Source: Rhizobium binae (GTDB lineage: Bacteria; Pseudomonadota; Alphaproteobacteria; Rhizobiales; Rhizobiaceae). From it: a DNA stretch of 64,000 nucleotides. How positions within the stretch are numbered: position 1 is the first letter of the stretch; each line of letters opens with the position of its first letter. Below are positions 1 to 9,287 of the stretch, piece after piece. The position numbers and the translations under genes are program-made. The notes beneath the pieces are model-generated. The model saw nothing but the letters and a program-made list of their open reading frames with translations. It made no database searches and had not been told where the DNA came from. The stretch is from contig NZ_CP071604.1 in the NCBI RefSeq assembly GCF_017357225.1, positions 1,987,001 to 2,051,000 on the forward strand, written 5' to 3'.

Positions 1-12
1 GTTGATTGCCGA

Positions 13-270
13 TTATCTATTGTTCAGCTGTGATCTGACCAACTTTAACCCTCTTTCGGTTATCCGGTAGGGCTGGCCGCCTGACGATTTAATCGCCTTC
101 AGCCGCTTCAGCCTGCGGAAGAGATCGAGGTCGACGCCGGGATAGAGCCAGCCGTCGCGGGTGAAGCAACTGACTGCCTCGATCTTCCTGTCGTCGTCGC
201 GGGTGATTTCGATGCGGCCGCCTTGGGCCATAAGATGCAGGATGCGCTGCTCCGTGCGAGAAATGTCCAT
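13..270 (-). CDS. YjhX/TopAI-family toxin homologue
   Basis: 85 residues of the YjhX (UPF0386) family. E. coli YjhX (TopAI) is described as a toxin that inhibits topoisomerase I. The family pattern is visible end to end: an SRTEQRILH start, a central TRDGWLYP segment, then GGQPYRITERGL and a closing R-x-Q-x-NR. ATG 270 is chosen because it matches the family N-terminus; the frame is open 12 codons further upstream but those residues look unrelated. The gene is transcribed away from a GNAT acetyltransferase at 578, which is notable because the E. coli partner YjhQ is itself a GNAT-type protein. Toxin activity here is inferred from family only. Confidence 0.85.
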   Translation of the reverse strand: MDISRTEQRILHLMAQGGRIEITRDDDRKIEAVSCFTRDGWLYPGVDLDLFRRLKRLKAIKSSGGQPYRITERGLKLVRSQLNNR

Positions 271-577
271 GTATTTAGATCCGGTATCGCGCCCGGCAGG
301 GCGCACAAAAACGGTCTGACGCTCGATCGAACATCAGGGCTTCGTTTTTTCAGGCCCATGCGCACAAGAAACTTGCGGGCAGGGCCTTTACCGGGTCTCA
401 GACAGGTTCAACATAAACACCTCGATAGGGTTTTGTATTGAGGTCGCAAAAGGCGGTCAAGAGCGCCTTTGTCGTTCAAAACCCGTCGAAAATCATGGTT
501 TCCACCCGTCATCCTTTGGGGGCACTGGTAAAATCCGCGACTCAATGGTCTAGTTGAGGGGTAACGCGGAGGTGTCT
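271..577. other. Divergent intergenic region with small hairpins
   Basis: No convincing gene lies between the divergent yjhX-like and GNAT genes. A 7-bp stem (AAAGGCG at 449-455 with CGCCTTT at 464-470) and a short ACCTC/GAGGT repeat (about 419-444) suggest local RNA or DNA structure. The stretch should carry promoters for both flanking genes, but I could not pick them with confidence. Confidence 0.3.
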
Positions 578-1084
578 TTGATCCACATTCGCAATGCCCG
601 CGACGGGGAAGCGGAACTGTTGAGTGAAATCGGGCTGAGGGCCTGGCAGAGGGCGATGGCGTCGATCGGCGAATCGGACGCGATGATCGACGCAGCGCGT
701 AGCGCCTTTCGCAACTTTGTGGAAAACGACTGGCTGACCATCACCGTCGTCGAACAGAACGGCCAGGTCGCCGGCTGGGCGGCGCGCGAGGGCCTGGATG
801 AAACCATCTCGGATTTCTGGATCGACCCCGTCTTCACCGGCCAGGGGCTGGGTTCGGCGCTTCTCGAGCGCATCGAAAAGGAGATCGCCGAACAGGGCTT
901 CGACAAGGCAGCGATGCAGACCCATTCCGGCAACGGCGAGGCGATCGGCTTTTTCCGGAAACACGGCTACAGCATCCACTGGCTCTCGGTCGCCTATAAT
1001 CCGAAGCTCGACCGCGACGTGCCCTCCGTCGGGCTGACGAAGCAGCTCGTCTCCGACGGCGGCGGATACGGAGAGGAATTCTGA
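578..1084 (+). CDS. GNAT-family N-acetyltransferase
   Basis: 168-residue single-domain GNAT protein, expected to transfer an acetyl group from acetyl-CoA to an amine. The acetyl-CoA binding segment is the GQGLGSALLERIE stretch (an R/Q-x-x-G-x-G/A-like loop) and the C-terminal half has the usual N-x-x-A-I-G-F-F-R-K-H-G-Y motif. I chose TTG 578 because GGAGG at 568-572 sits five bases upstream; an upstream TTG at 554 is in frame but has no such site. It is divergent from a YjhX-type toxin gene; E. coli YjhQ, partner of YjhX, is also a GNAT, so a functional link is possible but unproven. Substrate unknown. Confidence 0.85.
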   Translation: MIHIRNARDGEAELLSEIGLRAWQRAMASIGESDAMIDAARSAFRNFVENDWLTITVVEQNGQVAGWAAREGLDETISDFWIDPVFTGQGLGSALLERIEKEIAEQGFDKAAMQTHSGNGEAIGFFRKHGYSIHWLSVAYNPKLDRDVPSVGLTKQLVSDGGGYGEEF

Positions 1085-1088
1085 CGTT

Positions 1089-1400
1089 TCAAAGGCTCTG
1101 GAGAAGGTACAGGCTCCATTGCGGCGCGAAGATTAGCACCGCAGTCAAAGCGCCGTGCATAACCAGGATTCCCATGAGGACCGAACGGAACGGTTCCTTT
1201 CGCGTCTTGTGCCGCAGCAACTGCTGTGCCGCCACGGCGCCAATGCTGCCACCGACCAGCGCAAGCATCAGAAGTGTGCGTTCGCTTATGCGCCACCGGC
1301 CGTGGCGCGCCGCCTGCTTGTCCAGGAAATAGACCCAAAAGGCCAAGAGGTTCAGCGCCAGAAACAATGCGGCCAATTTGGTGATATCGGTCATCGTCAT
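1089..1400 (-). CDS. DUF1294 small membrane protein
   Basis: 103-residue hydrophobic protein of the DUF1294 family, function unknown. Three membrane segments are readable: roughly residues 8-27 ([19 protein letters not shown]), 42-60 ([19 protein letters not shown]) and 74-95. The family hallmark [18 protein letters not shown] between the first two segments and the following GGSIGA and HKTRKEPF elements are present. It converges on the GNAT gene with only a few bases between the stops. The start is one of two close ATG codons (1400 or 1394); neither has a strong ribosome site. Confidence 0.8.
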   Translation of the reverse strand: MTMTDITKLAALFLALNLLAFWVYFLDKQAARHGRWRISERTLLMLALVGGSIGAVAAQQLLRHKTRKEPFRSVLMGILVMHGALTAVLIFAPQWSLYLLQSL

Positions 1401-1546
1401 GCCGCAACTCTATCGTGACCCGGTTAACTCATGCCAAATGTCGCCAAGGCCGCCGAACCGCACTGCGCTCATGGCGAAAGCCTTGCACCGGCACGCCATT
1501 TCCTTTACCTCACCAGTGGAAAAGAACAGCCTGCAAAGAGTATCAG

Positions 1547-3049
1547 ATGACCCTTGTCGACGTCCGCACGCCTGATCCGAAACGCTTCATCCCCGGCGCC
1601 ACCGGCGACTGGGAAGTCATCGTCGGCATGGAAGTCCATGCCCAGGTGCTGTCGAATTCGAAGCTCTTCTCCGGCGCCTCGACGGAATTCGGCAAGCCGC
1701 AGAATTCGAACGTGTCGCTCGTCGATGCCGCCATGCCCGGCATGCTGCCTGTCATCAACGAGGAATGCGTGAAACAGGCGGTGCGCACCGGGCTTGGCCT
1801 CAAGGCTCAGATCAACAAGCGTTCGCTCTTCGACCGCAAGAACTATTTCTATCCCGACCTGCCGCAGGGCTATCAGATCTCGCAGTTCAAGGACCCGATC
1901 GTCGGCGAGGGCAAGATCGTCATTTCTCTCGGGCCGGACCGTCAGGGCCAGTTCGAGGACATCGAGATCGGCATCGAGCGCCTGCATCTGGAACAGGATG
2001 CCGGCAAGTCGATGCACGACCAGCATGCGACCATGTCCTATGTCGATCTGAACCGGTCCGGCGTGGCGTTGATGGAAATCGTCTCCAAGCCCGACATGCG
2101 TTCATCCGACGAAGCCAAGGCCTATATGACCAAGCTGCGTTCGATCGTGCGTTATCTCGGCACTTGCGACGGCAACATGGACGAGGGCTCGATGCGCGCC
2201 GACGTCAATGTCTCCGTCCGCCGCCCGGGCGAGGCTTTCGGCACCCGCTGCGAGATCAAGAACGTCAACTCCATCCGCTTCATCGGCCAGGCGATCGAAT
2301 ATGAAGCCCGCCGCCAGATTGGAATCCTGGAGGATGGCGGCACGATCGAGCAGGAGACGCGCCTCTTCGATCCGAATAAGGGCGAGACGCGCTCCATGCG
2401 CTCCAAGGAGGATGCGCACGACTATCGTTACTTCCCCGATCCGGACCTGCTGCCGCTCGAGTTCGACGATGCCTTTGTCACGGCGCTGGCAGCCGATCTG
2501 CCGGAACTGCCGGATGACAAGAAGGAGCGCTTCGTGCGCGAACTCGGCCTGTCGGTCTACGACGCCTCCGTACTCGTCTCCGAAAAGGCGATCGCCGACT
2601 ATTTCGAGGCCGTGGCTGCGGGCCGCGACGGCAAGACGGCGGCAAACTGGGTGATCAACGACCTGCTCGGCGCGCTGAACCGCACCGGCAAGGATATCGA
2701 GCAGACGCCGGTCTCGCCGGCCCAGCTCGGCGCCATCATTGACCTCATCAAGGCCGGGACCATATCAGGCAAAATCGCCAAGGACCTCTTCGAGATCGTG
2801 CTGACCGAAGGCGGCGATCCCGCCGAGATCGTCGAAGCGCGCGGCATGAAGCAAGTTACGGATACCGGAGCGATCGAGAAGGCCGTCGACGAGATCATCG
2901 CTGCCAATCCCGATCAGGTGGAAAAGGTCAAGGCGAAGCCGACCATGGCCGCATGGTTCGTCGGCCAGGTGATGAAGGCGACCGGCGGCAAAGCCAATCC
3001 GCAAGCCGTCCAGGCGCTCGTCAAGGCAAAGCTCGGCATCGAGGAGTAA
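1547..3049 (+). CDS. gatB: Asp/Glu-tRNA(Asn/Gln) amidotransferase subunit B
   Basis: 500-residue GatB, the kinase/amidating subunit of GatCAB, which converts misacylated Glu-tRNA(Gln) and Asp-tRNA(Asn) to the amidated forms in the cytoplasm. The N-terminal catalytic domain is recognisable by [21 protein letters not shown], the PGMLPVIN and [17 protein letters not shown] segments and the [11 protein letters not shown] motif; the C-terminal tail is the YqeY-like tRNA-binding domain ending [20 protein letters not shown] 1547 is chosen because the reading frame upstream, open to 1415, is not conserved-looking. gatA and gatC are not in the window. The stop is followed after three bases by a GNAT gene, suggesting cotranscription. 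Confidence 0.97.
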   Translation: MTLVDVRTPDPKRFIPGATGDWEVIVGMEVHAQVLSNSKLFSGASTEFGKPQNSNVSLVDAAMPGMLPVINEECVKQAVRTGLGLKAQINKRSLFDRKNYFYPDLPQGYQISQFKDPIVGEGKIVISLGPDRQGQFEDIEIGIERLHLEQDAGKSMHDQHATMSYVDLNRSGVALMEIVSKPDMRSSDEAKAYMTKLRSIVRYLGTCDGNMDEGSMRADVNVSVRRPGEAFGTRCEIKNVNSIRFIGQAIEYEARRQIGILEDGGTIEQETRLFDPNKGETRSMRSKEDAHDYRYFPDPDLLPLEFDDAFVTALAADLPELPDDKKERFVRELGLSVYDASVLVSEKAIADYFEAVAAGRDGKTAANWVINDLLGALNRTGKDIEQTPVSPAQLGAIIDLIKAGTISGKIAKDLFEIVLTEGGDPAEIVEARGMKQVTDTGAIEKAVDEIIAANPDQVEKVKAKPTMAAWFVGQVMKATGGKANPQAVQALVKAKLGIEE

Positions 3050-3052
3050 GCG

Positions 3053-3556
3053 GTGTACTTCGTCCGCACCGCCGGCGAGCGCGACCTGGAGAAGGTTCGC
3101 GCCTTGCTGCTGGAGAGCTTTCACGCCACCTATGACGATCTGCACGGCAAGACCAAGGTCGATGAACTGATCGCCCATCTATTCACGCCGGCGGCGCTGA
3201 AGGCGCGCCTGGTGCGCAAGGACGCCGAATTCCTTGTTGCCGACGACGGCCGCAAGATCGGCGGCATGGGTTATGCGGCAATGTCGCAGGCATTGACGAA
3301 AACCGTCATACTGCATCTCCTTTACGTCAGCCCGGCGCTGCAGCGCCAAGGCATCGGCCGCGACATCTTCTCTGAGCTCGAAACCTGCTTTCCCGATGCC
3401 GAAATCATGCGTCTCGAAGTCGAGCCGCAAAATGCGGCGGCCATCGCCTTCTACCAGGCGCATGGCTTCACCGAAGTCGGCCGCAACGAGTATAGCGCGC
3501 CCGGGCAATCCGGCATCCCGGCGCTGATTTTCGAAAAAACGCTCGAGGGGCATTGA
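3053..3556 (+). CDS. GNAT-family N-acetyltransferase
   Basis: 167-residue GNAT protein. The acetyl-CoA loop reads RQGIGRDIFSELE and is followed by NAAAIAFYQAHGFTEVGRNEY, the standard beta-4/beta-5 region. The start is GTG 3053, with AGGAG at 3042-3046 overlapping the end of gatB, so the gene is probably translated from the gatB message. It is followed within three bases by another GNAT gene. The two neighbouring GNATs differ enough in sequence that they are not a recent duplication. Substrate unknown. Confidence 0.9.
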   Translation: MYFVRTAGERDLEKVRALLLESFHATYDDLHGKTKVDELIAHLFTPAALKARLVRKDAEFLVADDGRKIGGMGYAAMSQALTKTVILHLLYVSPALQRQGIGRDIFSELETCFPDAEIMRLEVEPQNAAAIAFYQAHGFTEVGRNEYSAPGQSGIPALIFEKTLEGH

Positions 3557-3559
3557 GCT

Positions 3560-4033
3560 ATGCTGGTGGAGATGCCCGATATTCTCGTTCGTCAGGCGCG
3601 GGCGGACGATCTGCCGGCTCTCGTGGCAATCTTTGCCGCCGATGCCCTCGGCGGTCACGGCGATACGACGGATCCTGAGGCCTTTGCCGATTATGTCAGG
3701 GCTTTCACAGCCATCGAGGCTTCGCCCAACCAGATGCTTTACGTTGCGGAGCGTGACGGCGAAGTGGTCGGCACGTTCCAGACGATGGTGACGACCTCGC
3801 TGACCGGCCGCGGCTCCTCGGCGATGATCATCGAGGCGGTGCAGACGCGCTCCGATGCGCGCGGGCAGGGGATCGGTGCTCGGATGATCGAATTTGCCAT
3901 CGCCGAGGCAAAGGGCCGCGGCGTGCGCCTTGTGCAATTGACCTCGAACGCGATACGCAGGGACGCCCATCGTTTCTATGAAAGGCTTGGCTTCAAGCCT
4001 TCGCATCTGGGCTTCAAGATGGCCTTGAAATGA
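3560..4033 (+). CDS. GNAT-family N-acetyltransferase
   Basis: 157-residue GNAT protein, third in a run with gatB and the preceding acetyltransferase. Recognisable parts are the N-terminal VRQARADDLPALVAIF, the acetyl-CoA loop DARGQGIGARMIEFAIAEA and the C-terminal RRDAHRFYERLGFKPSHLGFKM. A G-rich site (GAGGGG, 3545-3550) nine bases before ATG 3560 supports that start over the ATG at 3572, which lacks spacing to a site. Substrate unknown; resistance-type or protein N-acetylation roles are equally possible. Confidence 0.9.
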   Translation: MLVEMPDILVRQARADDLPALVAIFAADALGGHGDTTDPEAFADYVRAFTAIEASPNQMLYVAERDGEVVGTFQTMVTTSLTGRGSSAMIIEAVQTRSDARGQGIGARMIEFAIAEAKGRGVRLVQLTSNAIRRDAHRFYERLGFKPSHLGFKMALK

Positions 4034-4135
4034 ACCTTGGCTGTCGTGGAATCGCTGGACAATTCGGCTTGGCGACGGCATAAGCGAGAAAAGAAATTCT
4101 GGTTTGGTCCGCACTGGCGGGCACAAGGAAAAGAC

Positions 4136-4534
4136 ATGTGGAATCTTCTGGTTCAGACCTTCACCTGGTGGAACAGTCAGACGATGGGCACGCGTTTTGC
4201 GACCTGGCGTTTCGGCAAGCGCGTCGGCGAGGATGAATTCGGCAACGTCTATTATGAAGGCGGCATGTCCTCCTACGGTCTGCCGAAGCGTTGGGTGATC
4301 TACAAGGGTTATGCCGAAGCCTCTGCCATTCCGCCGGGCTGGCACGGCTGGATGCACCATCGCACCGATGTTCCTCCGTCCAAGGAAAACTACGTCGCCA
4401 AGGAATGGCAGAAGACGCACCGCCCCAACCTCACCGGATCGCCACAGGCTTACCGCCCGCCGGGCTCTCTCGCGGTTCCCGGCGAGCGTCCGCGCGTCAC
4501 CGGCGATTACGACGCCTGGACGCCGGGCAACTGA
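4136..4534 (+). CDS. NADH:ubiquinone oxidoreductase NDUFA12-type subunit
   Basis: 132-residue homologue of the mitochondrial complex I subunit NDUFA12 (B17.2), one of the supernumerary subunits that alphaproteobacterial complex I shares with mitochondria. Diagnostic parts: TFTWWNSQTMGTRFATWR at the N-terminus, GEDEFGNVYYE, KRWVIYKGYAEASAIPPGWHGWMHH and the closing KTHRPNLTGSPQAYRPPGS. ATG 4136 with AAGGAA upstream matches the family start; the frame is open to 4037 but the added residues are not family-like. It likely sits on the complex I peripheral arm next to the iron-sulphur subunits. No nuo genes are adjacent. A stem-loop with a short T-run follows. Confidence 0.92.
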   Translation: MWNLLVQTFTWWNSQTMGTRFATWRFGKRVGEDEFGNVYYEGGMSSYGLPKRWVIYKGYAEASAIPPGWHGWMHHRTDVPPSKENYVAKEWQKTHRPNLTGSPQAYRPPGSLAVPGERPRVTGDYDAWTPGN

Positions 4535-4545
4535 GACGGCTGACC

Positions 4546-4571
4546 CCGGGCGATCCCCAAGCCCGGCTTTT
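4546..4571 (+). terminator. Probable Rho-independent terminator
   Basis: CCGGGC (4546-4551) pairs with GCCCGG (4561-4566) and is followed by CTTTT. It lies just after the NDUFA12-type gene and before the DUF2155 gene, so it probably ends or attenuates the gatB-GNAT-NDUFA12 run. Confidence 0.5.
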
Positions 4572-4649
4572 GGCCACATTTGACCTTTACCCGCAGGTTG
4601 GCCGCGCTTCACCGCGGATGAAACTGAAAAATTATCTGGAGACGGGCAC

Positions 4650-5090
4650 ATGAAGCTCTTCACGCGGAACATGGTCCTGCGTGCCGCCGGATCGCTGCTG
4701 GCGCTCTCGGCTCTGCTTCCGCCAGTTGCGGCAAATGCCGCACGGATCGAAAATCCCGTTGCCGTCTTCTCCGGCCTCGACAAGATCACCGGCCGCATCA
4801 CCACCTTCGATGTTTATGTCAACGAGACGGTCCAGTTCGGCGCACTCCAAGTGACCCCGAAGGCCTGCTACTCGCGCGACCAGGCGGAAGCGCAGAAGAT
4901 CGACGGTTTTGTCGAGGTCGACGAGATCACTCTCGACCGCAAGATCCGCCGCATCTTCACCGGCTGGATGTTTGCCGCCAGCCCCGGCCTCAATGCCGTC
5001 GAGCACCCGATCTATGACGTCTGGCTGAAGGACTGCAAGATGAGCTCCGACGTCCCGGCGCCTGACGGCACCAAGGCGACGGCCCGCTGA
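4650..5090 (+). CDS. DUF2155 exported protein
   Basis: 146 residues with a clear signal peptide (basic start, hydrophobic core to about residue 25, cleavage near ANA-ARIE), so it is periplasmic or secreted. The mature part matches the alphaproteobacterial DUF2155 family: LDKITGRITTFDVYVNETVQFG, LQVTPKACYSRD, FVEVDEITLD, RIFTGWMFAASPGLNAVEHPIYDVWL and a late Cys (DCKM). Two cysteines about 80 residues apart could form a disulphide. Function unknown. It converges on aat; the same order around aat is common in related genomes as far as I recall. Confidence 0.88.
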   Translation: MKLFTRNMVLRAAGSLLALSALLPPVAANAARIENPVAVFSGLDKITGRITTFDVYVNETVQFGALQVTPKACYSRDQAEAQKIDGFVEVDEITLDRKIRRIFTGWMFAASPGLNAVEHPIYDVWLKDCKMSSDVPAPDGTKATAR

Positions 5091-5250
5091 TAGTGTCGCG
5101 CGAAGCACCGCAGCGTCAGCGCGTGTGCTCGAGACGCGCAAGAAACGCCGCAACACGTTGATGCCCTCGCGCCCCTAGGCGGTCGGTGTTTTGTTCCTCT
5201 TGAAAAGGGCCTTGGCAAAGCGAAGCGCACCGCCGTCTAAACGATCGCGT

Positions 5251-5865
5251 TTAAAACTTCAGGTGTGGCGATTCCATCGCGGCGGCAAGCAGCAGGGCAT
5301 AATCGGCCTTCGGAACGTCGATTGCGCCAAACGTCTTCAGATGCTCGGTGGTGAACTGGGTGTCGAGCAGGGTAAAGCCCTTGTTCCTGAGCCGGTCGAC
5401 GAGGTGCACGAGGCAGATCTTCGAAGCGTCCGTGCGGCGTGAAAACATGCTTTCGCCGAAGAATGCCGAGCCGAGCGAAACGCCGTAGAGGCCACCGACC
5501 AGTTCATCGCCGTCCCAGGCTTCAACGGTATGGGCGTGGCCCATGTCGAAGAGCGTCGAATAGAGCGATCGGATTGTCTGGTTGATCCAGGTGCTCGGGC
5601 GACCCGACGTCTCCTCCGCGCAGGCCGCGATGACCGATTCGAAGGCGTGGTCGAAACGGATCTCGAAAGGATGGCGGCGCACCTTCTTGGCGAGACTCTT
5701 CGATACGTGGAAATGATCGAGCGGTAAGACGCCGCGCAATTCCGGTTCGACCCAGAAGATCTCCGGGTCGTCCGCGGATTCGGCCATCGGGAAGAGGCCG
5801 ATGGAATAGGCGCGCAGGAGAATGTCAGGGGTGATGCCTGGTGACTTCCTGCGCGATCCTGCCAT
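5251..5865 (-). CDS. aat: Leucyl/phenylalanyl-tRNA-protein transferase
   Basis: 204-residue Aat, which adds Leu or Phe from charged tRNA to proteins with N-terminal Arg or Lys, creating primary N-degrons for ClpS/ClpAP. Family features: [15 protein letters not shown] near the N-terminus, [49 protein letters not shown], and [15 protein letters not shown]. It starts eight bases after the accC stop and so probably shares that transcript. clpS and clpA, which act downstream of Aat in the N-degron pathway, are in the same window at 44.5-47.4 kb. Confidence 0.96.
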   Translation of the reverse strand: MAGSRRKSPGITPDILLRAYSIGLFPMAESADDPEIFWVEPELRGVLPLDHFHVSKSLAKKVRRHPFEIRFDHAFESVIAACAEETSGRPSTWINQTIRSLYSTLFDMGHAHTVEAWDGDELVGGLYGVSLGSAFFGESMFSRRTDASKICLVHLVDRLRNKGFTLLDTQFTTEHLKTFGAIDVPKADYALLLAAAMESPHLKF

Positions 5866-5872
5866 TCCTGTC

Positions 5873-7222
5873 CTATGCCGCCGGTGTGTTGGCGAGGTGG
5901 TGTTCTAGCCAGTGTATGTCGTAATCGCCGTTGGCGATATCCTGATTCGAGACGAGTTCCTGGAACAGCGGCAGCGTCGTCTTGATGCCGTCCACGACGA
6001 ATTCATCGAGCGCGCGGCGCAACCGCATCATGCACTCGACGCGGGTGCGGCCGTGCACGATCAGCTTGCCGATCAGGCTGTCGTAATAGGGCGGGATCTT
6101 GTAGCCCTGATAGGCGCCGGAATCGATGCGCACGCCAAGGCCGCCCGGCGCATGGAAATGCGTGATCGTGCCGGGCGAGGGTACGAAGGTGCGCGGATCC
6201 TCGGCATTGATGCGGCACTCGATGGCGTGGCCGGAAAAATGCACGTCGTCCTGCGTCACCGACAGGCCGCCGCCGGAGGCGACGCGGATCTGCTCGTGCA
6301 CCAGATCGATGCCGGTGATTGCTTCGGTGATCGGATGTTCCACCTGCAGGCGGGTGTTCATTTCGATGAAATAGAACTCGCCGTTCTCATAGAGGAATTC
6401 GATCGTGCCGGCGCCGCGATATTTCAGCTTCTTCATGGCGTCGGCGCAGATCTGGCCGATCTTCATGCGCTGCTCGACATTGAGCGCCGGCGAATTCGCC
6501 TCTTCCCAGACCTTCTGGTGGCGGCGCTGCAACGAGCAGTCGCGTTCGCCGAGATGGATGGCATTGCCTTCGCCGTCGCCGAATACCTGGATTTCGATGT
6601 GGCGCGGCTTGCCGAGATACTTTTCCATGTAAACGGCATCGTTGCCGAAAGCGGCTGCCGCTTCGGTGCGCGCCGTCGACCAGGCCTCGATCAGGTCGGC
6701 CTCGCTCCTGGCGACCTTCATGCCGCGCCCGCCGCCGCCGGCTGTCGCCTTGATCAGCACGGGATAGCCGATTTCGGCGGCCGTCCGCAGCGCATCCTCT
6801 TCGGTCTTCACTTCGCCGTCCGAGCCCGGCACGACGGGAATGCCGAGTTCCAGCGCCGTCGTCTTGGCGGTGATCTTGTCGCCCATGATGCGGATGTGAT
6901 CCGCCGTCGGCCCGATGAAGGTGATGCCATGGGCTTCGAGAATATCGGCGAACTTGGCGTTCTCGGAGAGAAAGCCGTAGCCCGGATGCACGGCGTCGGC
7001 GCCGGTGATCTCGCAGGCGGCGACGATCTGATGGATATTGAGATAGCTCTCGCGCGAGGAGGGCGGGCCGATGCAGACACTTTCGTCGGCAAGGCGCACA
7101 TGCATGGCATCGGCGTCGGCGGTTGAATGCACCACGACGCAGGCGATGCCGAGCTCCTTGCAGGCCCGGAGCACGCGAAGGGCAATTTCCCCGCGATTGG
7201 CGATGAGGATTTTCGAAATCAT
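5873..7222 (-). CDS. accC: Acetyl-CoA carboxylase, biotin carboxylase subunit
   Basis: 449-residue biotin carboxylase, which carboxylates the biotin on AccB using ATP and bicarbonate in the first step of fatty-acid synthesis. Seen: [20 protein letters not shown] at the N-terminus, the ATP-grasp glycine-rich loop [15 protein letters not shown], the HIEIQVFGD and [16 protein letters not shown] motifs, [19 protein letters not shown] and the C-terminal AEDP/PSPGTI region. ATG 7222 matches the standard start; the frame continues 20 codons upstream without conserved sequence. It follows accB by ten bases and precedes aat by seven. Confidence 0.98.
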   Translation of the reverse strand: MISKILIANRGEIALRVLRACKELGIACVVVHSTADADAMHVRLADESVCIGPPSSRESYLNIHQIVAACEITGADAVHPGYGFLSENAKFADILEAHGITFIGPTADHIRIMGDKITAKTTALELGIPVVPGSDGEVKTEEDALRTAAEIGYPVLIKATAGGGGRGMKVARSEADLIEAWSTARTEAAAAFGNDAVYMEKYLGKPRHIEIQVFGDGEGNAIHLGERDCSLQRRHQKVWEEANSPALNVEQRMKIGQICADAMKKLKYRGAGTIEFLYENGEFYFIEMNTRLQVEHPITEAITGIDLVHEQIRVASGGGLSVTQDDVHFSGHAIECRINAEDPRTFVPSPGTITHFHAPGGLGVRIDSGAYQGYKIPPYYDSLIGKLIVHGRTRVECMMRLRRALDEFVVDGIKTTLPLFQELVSNQDIANGDYDIHWLEHHLANTPAA

Positions 7223-7232
7223 GGGCATGGGC

Positions 7233-7709
7233 CTATTCGATGACGACGAGGGCTTGGCCGTATTCGACGGGATGTCCGTCATCGACGAGAATCTCGGTCA
7301 CCTTGCCCGACTTCGGCGAGGGGATCTGGTTCATCGTCTTCATCGCTTCGATGATGATCAGCGTCTGGCCTTCCTTGACCGTGGCGCCGATTTCGATGAA
7401 GGGGCGCGCGCCCGGAGCCGGCGCCATATAGACGGTGCCGACCATCGGAGCATTGACGACATTGGCTGGGTTGCGGGTCGGTGCTGCGGCCGGCGCTGCG
7501 CCCGCTGCTGCCGGAGCGGCGGCGCCCGCCGGGGCTGCGAAGGCCGGTGCTGCGATCGGCGCCTGCACGTATTGCGTCGTGCCGTTGCGCGACACGCGGA
7601 TGCGCAGATCGTCCTGCTCGACCTCGATCTCCGTCAGATCCGTCTCGTTGAGAATGTTGGCGAGATCGCGGATCAGTGCCTGATCGATACCCGATTTCTT
7701 TTCAGCCAT
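7233..7709 (-). CDS. accB: Acetyl-CoA carboxylase, biotin carboxyl carrier protein
   Basis: 158-residue BCCP. Residues 1-45 form the N-terminal domain, residues about 47-80 are an Ala/Pro-rich hinge, and the biotinyl domain holds the EAMKTMNQI motif with Lys124 as the biotinylated residue. It carries the carboxyl group from AccC to the carboxyltransferase. It lies between aroQ (20 bp upstream) and accC in a minus-strand run that is a standard alphaproteobacterial order. Confidence 0.98.
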   Translation of the reverse strand: MAEKKSGIDQALIRDLANILNETDLTEIEVEQDDLRIRVSRNGTTQYVQAPIAAPAFAAPAGAAAPAAAGAAPAAAPTRNPANVVNAPMVGTVYMAPAPGARPFIEIGATVKEGQTLIIIEAMKTMNQIPSPKSGKVTEILVDDGHPVEYGQALVVIE

Positions 7710-7729
7710 GGTGTTGCCCTGTCTTCTTC

Positions 7730-8167
7730 TTATACCGTGATGTTCTTCAGCGCATGCAGCGCCAGGATGTAGCTATGTGGCCCGAAGCCGCAGATCACGC
7801 CCTTGCATGCCGGCGCGATCATCGACTTGTGGCGGAATTCTTCCCGTGCATGAACGTTGGATATGTGGAGTTCGACGACGGGAATGGAAATGGCGCGGAT
7901 CGCGTCGTGCAGCGCGACCGAGGTATGCGTATAGGCGCCTGCATTGATGGCGACCCCGACGGCCTTTTCGTCGGCCTCGTGAAACCAGTCCACAAGCGTA
8001 CCTTCGTGGTTGCTCTGACGGAAATCGATATCGAAGCCGAGTTCGCGGCCGGCAGCTTTGCAGTCCGCTTCGATGTCCTTCAGCGTCTTGCCGCCATAAA
8101 TGCCGGGTTCTCTTTTACCCAGCATGTTCAGGTTGGGGCCGTTCAGGACAAAAATCGTTTGCGTCAT
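7730..8167 (-). CDS. aroQ: 3-Dehydroquinate dehydratase, type II (housekeeping copy)
   Basis: 145-residue type II dehydroquinase, converting 3-dehydroquinate to 3-dehydroshikimate in aromatic amino-acid synthesis. Landmarks: [19 protein letters not shown] with the active-site Tyr24, RQSNHEG, NAGAYTHTSVAL, and ELHISNVHAREEFRHKS with the catalytic His. ATG 8167 fits the family start. The position directly upstream of accB marks it as the biosynthetic copy. A second, divergent type II enzyme is encoded at 56746-57195 in a catabolic cluster. Confidence 0.97.
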   Translation of the reverse strand: MTQTIFVLNGPNLNMLGKREPGIYGGKTLKDIEADCKAAGRELGFDIDFRQSNHEGTLVDWFHEADEKAVGVAINAGAYTHTSVALHDAIRAISIPVVELHISNVHAREEFRHKSMIAPACKGVICGFGPHSYILALHALKNITV

Positions 8168-8317
8168 CGAATGTTCCGTAAATGCACGACGGCAACCTAT
8201 AGACTCCGCGAAGGCTGAATGAAAGCCCTTACGGATTGGCCGGCAGCGATCGCGCCACATTTGTCCACATGGCTGAAACGCTTCGATTTTGGCGATTTGA
8301 TGAGATGGCCGCGTTGA

Positions 8318-9076
8318 TCAGCAGGCGGTCTTGCCGCAGCTGCGCATATTCTTGACCTTGGCTTCGAGATCGTCGAGCCCGACGGCGCCCGGCACCAGTT
8401 CGTTGCCGATCACGTAGGACGGCGTGCCGCTGATGCCGAGGCTGGAGGCGAGCTGGTAGGTCGCCTGAACGATGCCGTCATTCGGGCTCTTCGCCATCTC
8501 GGCGCGGATCTTGTCCTCGCTGACGCCGAGCGAGGCGGCGACGGCGATCGCGCTTTCGTCCGAGGCGCGGCCCTCGCTGCCGAGCAGGGCGACATGGAAA
8601 TCGGCGTATTTTTCAGGCGCCAGCTTGCGGAAGGCGTCCGCCACCTTGTGGGCGGCGACGGAGTCCGGCCCGAGGATCGGAAATTCCTTGAGCACGAATC
8701 GAACGTTCTTGTCCTTTTTCAGCATTGCCTGCATGTCGGGAAGCGCATGGCGGCAGTAGCTGCAATTATAGTCGAAGAACTCGACGACGGTGACGTCACC
8801 CTTCGGATTGCCGAGCGCGACGTCGTTCTTCGAATCGAAGATGTCGGTCGTGTTCTCTTCGATCGCCATATTGGCCTTCGCCAGCCGCTGGGCTTCCTGC
8901 TTCTTCTGGAGCGCCTCCTGGACGTCGAGCATGATCTCGGGATTCTCGATCAGGTACTGCTTGATGAACTCGCCGAACTCCTTCTTCTGCTGGTCGTCGA
9001 GTGCTGCTGCCGGAAACGGAAGGGCAATCGATGCTGCAAGAGCCACCGCGGTGAAGCTTTTCGGGAGAAATGCCAT
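8318..9076 (-). CDS. DsbA-family periplasmic thiol:disulphide protein
   Basis: 252 residues with a signal peptide (cleavage near PAAA-LDDQ) and a DsbA/ScsC-like layout: an N-terminal helical part with a DVQEALQKKQEAQRLAKA segment that may dimerise the protein, then a thioredoxin fold with active-site Cys105-Ser-Tyr-Cys108 and the cis-proline loop ISGTPSYVIG. Two extra cysteines close the C-terminus (RSCGKTAC). It probably oxidises or isomerises disulphides in the periplasm. It precedes aroQ on the same strand with a gap of about 150 bp. Confidence 0.9.
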   Translation of the reverse strand: MAFLPKSFTAVALAASIALPFPAAALDDQQKKEFGEFIKQYLIENPEIMLDVQEALQKKQEAQRLAKANMAIEENTTDIFDSKNDVALGNPKGDVTVVEFFDYNCSYCRHALPDMQAMLKKDKNVRFVLKEFPILGPDSVAAHKVADAFRKLAPEKYADFHVALLGSEGRASDESAIAVAASLGVSEDKIRAEMAKSPNDGIVQATYQLASSLGISGTPSYVIGNELVPGAVGLDDLEAKVKNMRSCGKTAC

Positions 9077-9287
9077 AATATCCTCGTCATCGGCGATGTG
9101 GCCGTCTCTCTGCCGAGAAGACCGTCGCCGGGTTAATGGACTTGACTGCGTCGCGTCAAGGTACGGCGCGTTCGGTTCTGCTCAAACAGGAATTTTTCAT
9201 CCCCGCGTCACGCTCGCGGGATTGTGATGAGCCGATTAATGCGGCAATTGTCGGGCCGTCATTGAAGAAGCCGAGCGAGAAACGATC

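Noticed and set aside
3179..4804. 541-codon minus-strand frame over the GNAT and NDUFA12 genes
   Set aside because: Spans several real plus-strand genes with clear motifs; composition-driven.
5912..7126. Long open frame antisense to accC (404 codons)
   Set aside because: High-GC shadow of a certain gene; its translation is low in sequence order and no family is visible.
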